Of a stretch of 64,000 nucleotides of DNA, positions 61,601-64,000 are shown one piece after another. The stretch covers positions 23,401,695 to 23,465,694 of the forward strand of contig NC_091143.1 of assembly GCF_041381155.1 (NCBI RefSeq). Direction: 5' to 3'. The number at the start of each line of letters is the position of its first letter. Position 1 is the stretch's first letter. Made by a program: the position numbers and the translations under genes. The notes under the pieces were generated by a model that made no database searches, was not told where the DNA came from, and saw only the letters and a list, made by a program, of their open reading frames with translations. The stretch is from Argopecten irradians. Lineage: Eukaryota; Mollusca; Bivalvia; Pectinida; Pectinidae.

Positions 61601-61774
61601 CCCTGATCGAGACAAAGGTAAATTGTTATTGTCTGGGACCTTTTTTATTTTCTCTCTTGGTTCGGACATCTGATCCACAGATGTACCTAGCATACTAGAC
61701 ACTTGACTATGTCCACTTTCAGGTGGTTGTGGGGATTCATGCTTTGATTGTTTTTTGGAATTGTCCTGGCCCAT
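42970..61774 (-). CDS. VWA / double MIB-HERC2 / WWE protein, 1273 residues
   Basis: Twenty-two coding exons on the minus strand join in phase from ATG 61774 to TAA 42970: 61774-61112, 60746-60673, 59613-59570, 59193-59003, 58051-57696, 57287-57202, 55921-55832, 55243-55121, 54600-54478, 54182-54108, 53047-52920, 52004-51918, 51135-51046, 50890-50762, 50478-50277, 48116-47973, 47165-47080, 46160-46090, 45481-45030, 44448-44068, 43689-43545, 43051-42970. The domain order is: acidic disordered N-terminus (1-221), coiled coil (about 222-310), basic linker, VWA (about 514-710), MIB/HERC2 (790-866), a second shorter MIB/HERC2 (865-925), Gly/Ser/Thr-rich tract, four 17-residue repeats, WWE (1199-1270). 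MIB/HERC2 and WWE domains are found mostly in ubiquitin and ADP-ribose signalling proteins, where WWE can bind poly-ADP-ribose, so an intracellular scaffold or adaptor role is inferred. There is no RING, HECT or PARP domain, so it is probably not a ligase by itself. No signal peptide or membrane helix. Exon joins come from reading splice sites and phases, not transcripts. Confidence 0.85.
44068..45481 (-). other. Exons 19-20: low-complexity linkers with 17-residue repeats
   Basis: Exon 19 begins with a Gly/Ala/Thr/Ser tract (TFGATGGATGGGSGDGTGAT) and then a polar region. Exon 20 (about 44110-44320) has four tandem copies of a 51-bp unit encoding GRQNIPNIGATPTTAMS-like repeats. The plus-strand ORF 44121-44354 is the shadow of this repeat. 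Confidence 0.8.
46090..47165 (-). other. Exons 17-18: second MIB/HERC2 domain
   Basis: VRRGPDWQKGNIDGGEGSFG, SVIHMYPNK, VRWPNKQILDHNYGCDNKFE follow the same family pattern. It is shorter than the first, and the WD.G position is replaced by WPNKQ. It is likely a diverged second copy. Confidence 0.75.
46831..47033. mobile_element. TIR MITE, TACCGTATTC ends, copy 1
   Basis: Left TACCGTATTCTACC and right GTCGAATACGGTA are inverted. It is 203 bp, in intron 17 of the minus-strand gene. A partial copy lies at 62007-62090. Confidence 0.75.
47973..50478 (-). other. Exons 15-16: first MIB/HERC2 domain
   Basis: The domain reads GTRVRRGPDWSW, DSNMAGTVVSHKSNGWLWV, IWDSGYRNQY, GKNGKFDV, matching the family pattern of GxxVxRGPDWxW...GTVV...V.WDxG...Y..G..GKxD. 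It is split by the intron that holds the splice-site array at 48330-50270. The donor is AATG/GTAAGC at 50276. Confidence 0.85.
48330..50270 (-). repeat. Higher-order tandem array derived from exon 15 donor
   Basis: The array is built from 34-38-bp monomers. Three diverged monomers make a 106-bp higher-order unit, repeated with exact 106-bp spacing at 49481, 49587, 49693, 49799, 49905, then (after a 22-bp extra piece) 50033 and 50139. On the gene strand one monomer reads GTGAGTCATAAGTCTAATG followed by GTAAGC, which is the last 19 coding bases of exon 15 plus its 5' splice site. The left end (48330-48900) is eroded. Occasional deletions occur at 49250-49480. Confidence 0.9.
51540..51733 (-). 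mobile_element. tRNA-derived SINE, copy 1
   Basis: On the minus strand it starts with an A-box-like GGTGGGCATGTGGTTAAGAA, then a B-box-like GGGTCGCGAGTTCGAAATC, then the body GGGTACTCCGGCTTCCCTCC and CGTCCTTACATGACCCTG. The end is GTTAATAGG with an AT-rich tail. It lies in intron 12 of the gene. The tRNA-like head, internal promoter boxes and repeats at 53.7-54.0 kb mark it as a SINE, not a tRNA gene. Confidence 0.85.
52086..52295 (+). repeat. 29-bp minisatellite, 7 copies
   Basis: The unit is GGCAACTTGTCATGGGAATA plus CTGTTACCA, with an exact 29-bp period, in intron 11 just upstream (gene sense) of exon 12. The ORF at 52047-52289 is the repeat read through. Confidence 0.9.
53248..53611. mobile_element. 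TTAA-bounded TIR MITE (GATGCTCCACCGC), copy 2
   Basis: This is a near-identical partner of 39642-40006 in the same orientation, with termini TTAAAGATGCTCCACCGCTG and GGCGGTGGAGCATCTTTAA. It sits in intron 10. Confidence 0.85.
53695..53880 (+). mobile_element. tRNA-derived SINE, copy 2, degraded
   Basis: It matches the copy at 51540-51733 on the opposite strand: CACGAGTTCAAATCTTATGT, GGGGCAGTTG, GGATACTCCGGTTTTCC, AATGACCCTGGCTGTTAA. The A box is poorly preserved. Confidence 0.75.
53895..54040 (+). mobile_element. SINE copy 3, strongly degraded
   Basis: The order of blocks is retained (AAAACCCATATGAGGTAGTTGGCAGGTACTGA, then the CCATGGCCAGCTTTCTTCCA and ACGTCCTTAAATGAGA blocks), but boxes are lost. 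It lies directly behind copy 2. Confidence 0.55.
55510..55605 (-). pseudogene. Ghost copies of exon 7
   Basis: On the gene strand, 55600-55540 reads TAGACCCTTTAGTATGGATA, TCAGTATCTGG, GAGGCCAACACAGAAATCAT, a diverged copy of exon 7 (55832-55921). The acceptor CAG is kept but the donor is lost. A second, shorter copy (ACCTTTTAGTATGGACAT) lies at 55513-55533. The flanking DNA (55605-55665) is inverted relative to the flank of exon 7 (55760-55825), forming a stem. Confidence 0.8.
55993..57048. mobile_element. TTAA-bounded TIR element, 1.06 kb, complete
   Basis: The termini TTAAGGTAGCTCCATACTTT and (reverse complement) TTAAGGTAGGTCCATACTTT differ at one base. The interior is non-coding AT-rich DNA with two GC patches. 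The left 460 bp occur inverted at 1-463. It is in intron 6 of the minus-strand gene. Confidence 0.85.
57376..57482 (+). repeat. (AAAT)n microsatellite
   Basis: AAATAAAT units, interrupted by ATAAACAAATAGAT blocks, lie in intron 5. The minus ORF 57314-57565 is the repeat read through. Confidence 0.85.
60009..60157. mobile_element. Long hairpin MITE
   Basis: ACTCTTTCATATGTGGATAT, GAAGGATAGGGATATTCTAC, CCGAGGGTCACAAAATG pair almost perfectly with the right half (CATTTTGTGATCCCGAGGGT, AGAATATCCCTATCCTTCAT, ATCCACTTATGAAAGAGT). Arms are about 70 bp with a 10-base tip. It is in intron 2. Confidence 0.85.
60161..60496. mobile_element. TIR element abutting the hairpin
   Basis: TTTCTTTCATACC at 60161 and GGTATGAAAGAA at 60485 are inverted ends. 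The interior contains the palindrome GACGTCAC and TTGCATGGGTAGCCATGCAA. The end motif resembles that of the adjoining hairpin (TTTCATA), so the two may form one composite. Confidence 0.6.
60847..61025. mobile_element. TIR MITE, ACTGTAAAACCTG ends
   Basis: ACTGTAAAACCTG at the left and CAGGTTTTACTGT at the right flank about 180 bp, in intron 1. A decayed copy is at 35957-36094. Confidence 0.7.
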
Positions 61775-61791
61775 CCTCGTCTTGGTCTGAG
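61112..61791 (-). other. Exon 1 of VWA-MIB-WWE gene: acidic N-terminus
   Basis: An acceptor (TTGTTGTAG) precedes 17 bases of 5' UTR and the ATG at 61774, so at least one upstream non-coding exon exists. The 221 codons are polar and low-complexity, with a run of seven Asp after SDE (about residues 122-128) and many Ser/Glu. MGQDNS does fit a possible N-myristoylation context (Gly2, Ser6), which is only a hint. The exon ends GAG/GTAAAA. Confidence 0.75.
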
Positions 61792-62006
61792 CTACAACAA
61801 ATTATGATCTGATCATTAGGACAGAATATGTGTGATTCCTTTGAATGATCTAGGAACCACCTTATCAGGGTGTGAGTTATGATTTATATTGTATTCTGGA
61901 TACATTGACATCTTTCTGCATATATTTAGTGTATATAATATATGTATTAATGTCATTCACAAATTGCACAATGTACCGTAAGTGATACCTATATAAATTC
62001 ATCACA

Positions 62007-62090
62007 TACCGTATTTGACCCATAAGCACCCCTCCCTCTTTTGAGGCCTCAATTTCAATTGCCAAAACTGTATAGGTTTGCAATACTTTT
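62007..62090. mobile_element. Partial copy of TACCGTATTC MITE
   Basis: TACCGTATTTGACCCATAAG, GAGGCCTCAATTTCAATTGC match the reverse complement of the right part of 46831-47033. The second terminus is not found. Confidence 0.65.
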
Positions 62091-64000
62091 ATCTTATCAA
62101 AGCTGACAATGCAAGTTAAAAATTATTAAAAAGAATTTCTAAGAAATAAGTACATTTGTATTTCAAGAATCTTTTATGAGACATTCCCCTGTTGAGGACG
62201 TACAGCCAGTTTTGTTTAACATTCGAACAACTCACCAACCCCTATGTAAAGCGCATAAATCGACACATGTGCGCTCAGTCATGTACATATACACCTAGCA
62301 GTCTACAGTGTATCACCTACAACTAGGTAAACATGCCCTCACCTATAAAACTATATGGGGCTTGTTTTAGCAAAAAACATGTCAACTCCTCTAAGCCGTC
62401 ATTTAGATGTTTGTCAAATTGAAATTTGAACACAAGTGAAAAGAAATCCAAACAATAATAAGTTCACATATTTCCACATATATCATGGTGCTCGATGCAC
62501 TCAACTGACCACGTACATGTGACTACATACATATAAATGTACCTGTCCCAAAAGACAACAACAGATACCATAACAAATTAAAATCCAGTACGGCATAATA
62601 CACCATAAATGGGCCACACTGCAGACATGCAGGCTACAAACAAGACTTATACTAACTACAAAACAATTCACAAATAATAGCCTTCAAACACACATCACAC
62701 ATTCATACTCATCTAAGCAGATCACAGAACCAGACACACTCTAGATCTGCAGCATTCATGAATTCAGACAAAGCTGTTGCAATTCAAGGACACACTTAAA
62801 TACTCCTCTTCCTCACAAGCAGTAATGCAATGAAATGTTCTCCTTGTTTAACTGCTTTACTCCTTACAGAACACTAGGTCGATCATTGATGACCATGGAA
62901 GCAAATCGAAACGAAAAGATGAGAAAATAAAAGCAAAGAGTAAGACCTAAAGCCATTCACAGTCATACAGAAAATATATAGGTGTTAGGCAAATAAAGCA
63001 TCCCTTACATTTGAAAACAATTTTGGGTTAGGGCATGCCTCGACTTCTTAGACGTCGCAGAAAATTCTAACACCTCAAAAGTACAATAATACATGTATTT
63101 CTTCAAATGGGATTTCTACTTTCGTTTTGACTAGAATTTATTTCCTCTTCCTATTTTTAGAAACTGCAAACCTGCATTACGTCATTATCATAATAAACAT
63201 TTTAAAAAATCAAATAATTTTGCATTTGATGATTAATTCAATGACATAAAGATTAATCAAATAATTTATGATTTTATATTTTGACCATAAAGTGGCATTT
63301 ACCAACCTCTCCATGGCGGTCCCCTTGAAAATAATATACCCCGTTAATAAAGTCCGTATCTATAAACTTAGGTTAAATAAATTTTAGTGGATCTAGTTTT
63401 TTTATCATACACTTTACATTAGATTTGTTCCCTTTATATTCTTTGTAAGATTCTCACAAAATGATACTTATTTTTCCATTCGAAAACAACGAAAATTCGA
63501 GAATATTGCCTTTAACAGTTATCTTCTTTCAGTTTCGATATTTTCCTTCCGGAATGGACGCCATTTTGTGTGCATTTTGATAAGTCACACAGCTACAGCT
63601 AGATGATGTTTTCATGCCTGATAATATCACGAAAACGCCGTCATTTGATAGAAATCACCGTGTTGAATGATGCAAATGGATCAAAGCTGTTGATTGTAAG
63701 TCACTTGATAGCAAATGTCACAATACAAGACCATAAATTTTATTTAAAGTCGCATATTTCTTACAATTAATATTGGCTCTTGTGGGCTAAACAAACAGTA
63801 TTATGGCGAAAAACAAAAGTAATAAACATAGACTGGTGATTTGGAAGGCTAGCTGTTCCACACCAAAGCGGCCTCAAAAGAAAATGATTTACAAATGTAT
63901 GACCATACTTAACCTTGTTAGTTATTTTGATGTCTGCTTTTTTTGTCTAAAGTGTCTGAAATTATAAAAAGAGGATTGTTTAATTGAGATCTTGTTTACT
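62091..64000. other. Upstream region of the minus-strand gene
   Basis: No coding exon is supported. The non-coding first exon and promoter should lie here or beyond. GACCGCCATGG near 63310-63320 (minus strand) and a GTAAGT after TTGATT at about 63696 (plus strand) are isolated signals I could not connect to a gene. Confidence 0.4.

Noticed and set aside
63300..63345. Minus-strand GACCGCCATGG followed by GTAAAT, a possible first coding exon
   Set aside because: Joining it to the acceptor at 61792 puts the long exon 1 frame out of register, so ATG 61774 is preferred. It could still be untranslated leader.

Overview
The window looks like nuclear DNA from an invertebrate animal, most likely a bivalve mollusc. 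It is AT-rich, has low gene density and genes with many short GT-AG exons, and is packed with short non-autonomous DNA transposons, hairpin elements, minisatellites and tRNA-derived SINE copies. The Cys-loop receptor remnant fits the large expansion of such receptors in lophotrochozoans. The species assignment is inference from style, not from a marker gene.

Layout. 1-13 kb is gene-free repeat land. It holds the end of a 1.06-kb TTAA-bounded element, a 5.4-kb inverted repeat (arms about 1021-2686 and 5138-6413) rich in the palindrome GTCGAC, related foldback elements near 6.6-7.2 and 10.7-10.9 kb, and several small hairpin MITEs. A minus-strand nicotinic-receptor-like pseudogene lies at 13.9-14.7 kb. 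17.5-20 kb carries two direct copies of a TIR element, each followed by a hairpin.

The first intact gene is on the plus strand, 24322-37380. Eight coding exons, all in compatible phase, encode a 402-residue protein with a secretion signal, two CUB domains, one transmembrane helix and a short Ser-rich cytoplasmic tail. A convergent second gene on the minus strand runs from ATG 61774 to stop 42970. Twenty-two coding exons, all phase-checked, encode a 1273-residue protein with an acidic N-terminus, a coiled coil, a von Willebrand A domain with an intact MIDAS, two MIB/HERC2 domains, Gly/Ser/Thr-rich and 17-residue repeat linkers, and a C-terminal WWE domain. It has no RING finger. I do not recognise this domain order as a named family. 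It is the best candidate for something undescribed.

Between the two convergent 3' ends lie a decayed ORF split by a hairpin with an 8-bp target duplication, a TTAA MITE and a 31-bp minisatellite. A recurring theme is tandem amplification of splice junctions. A 56-bp unit carrying a 3' splice site is repeated at CUB exon 2. A roughly 35-bp unit carrying the 5' splice site of exon 15 of the minus-strand gene has grown into a 2-kb higher-order array. Partial copies of exon 7 of that gene, and of the exon 3 donor of the CUB gene, lie next to the originals. I found no tRNA, rRNA, CRISPR or viral genes.
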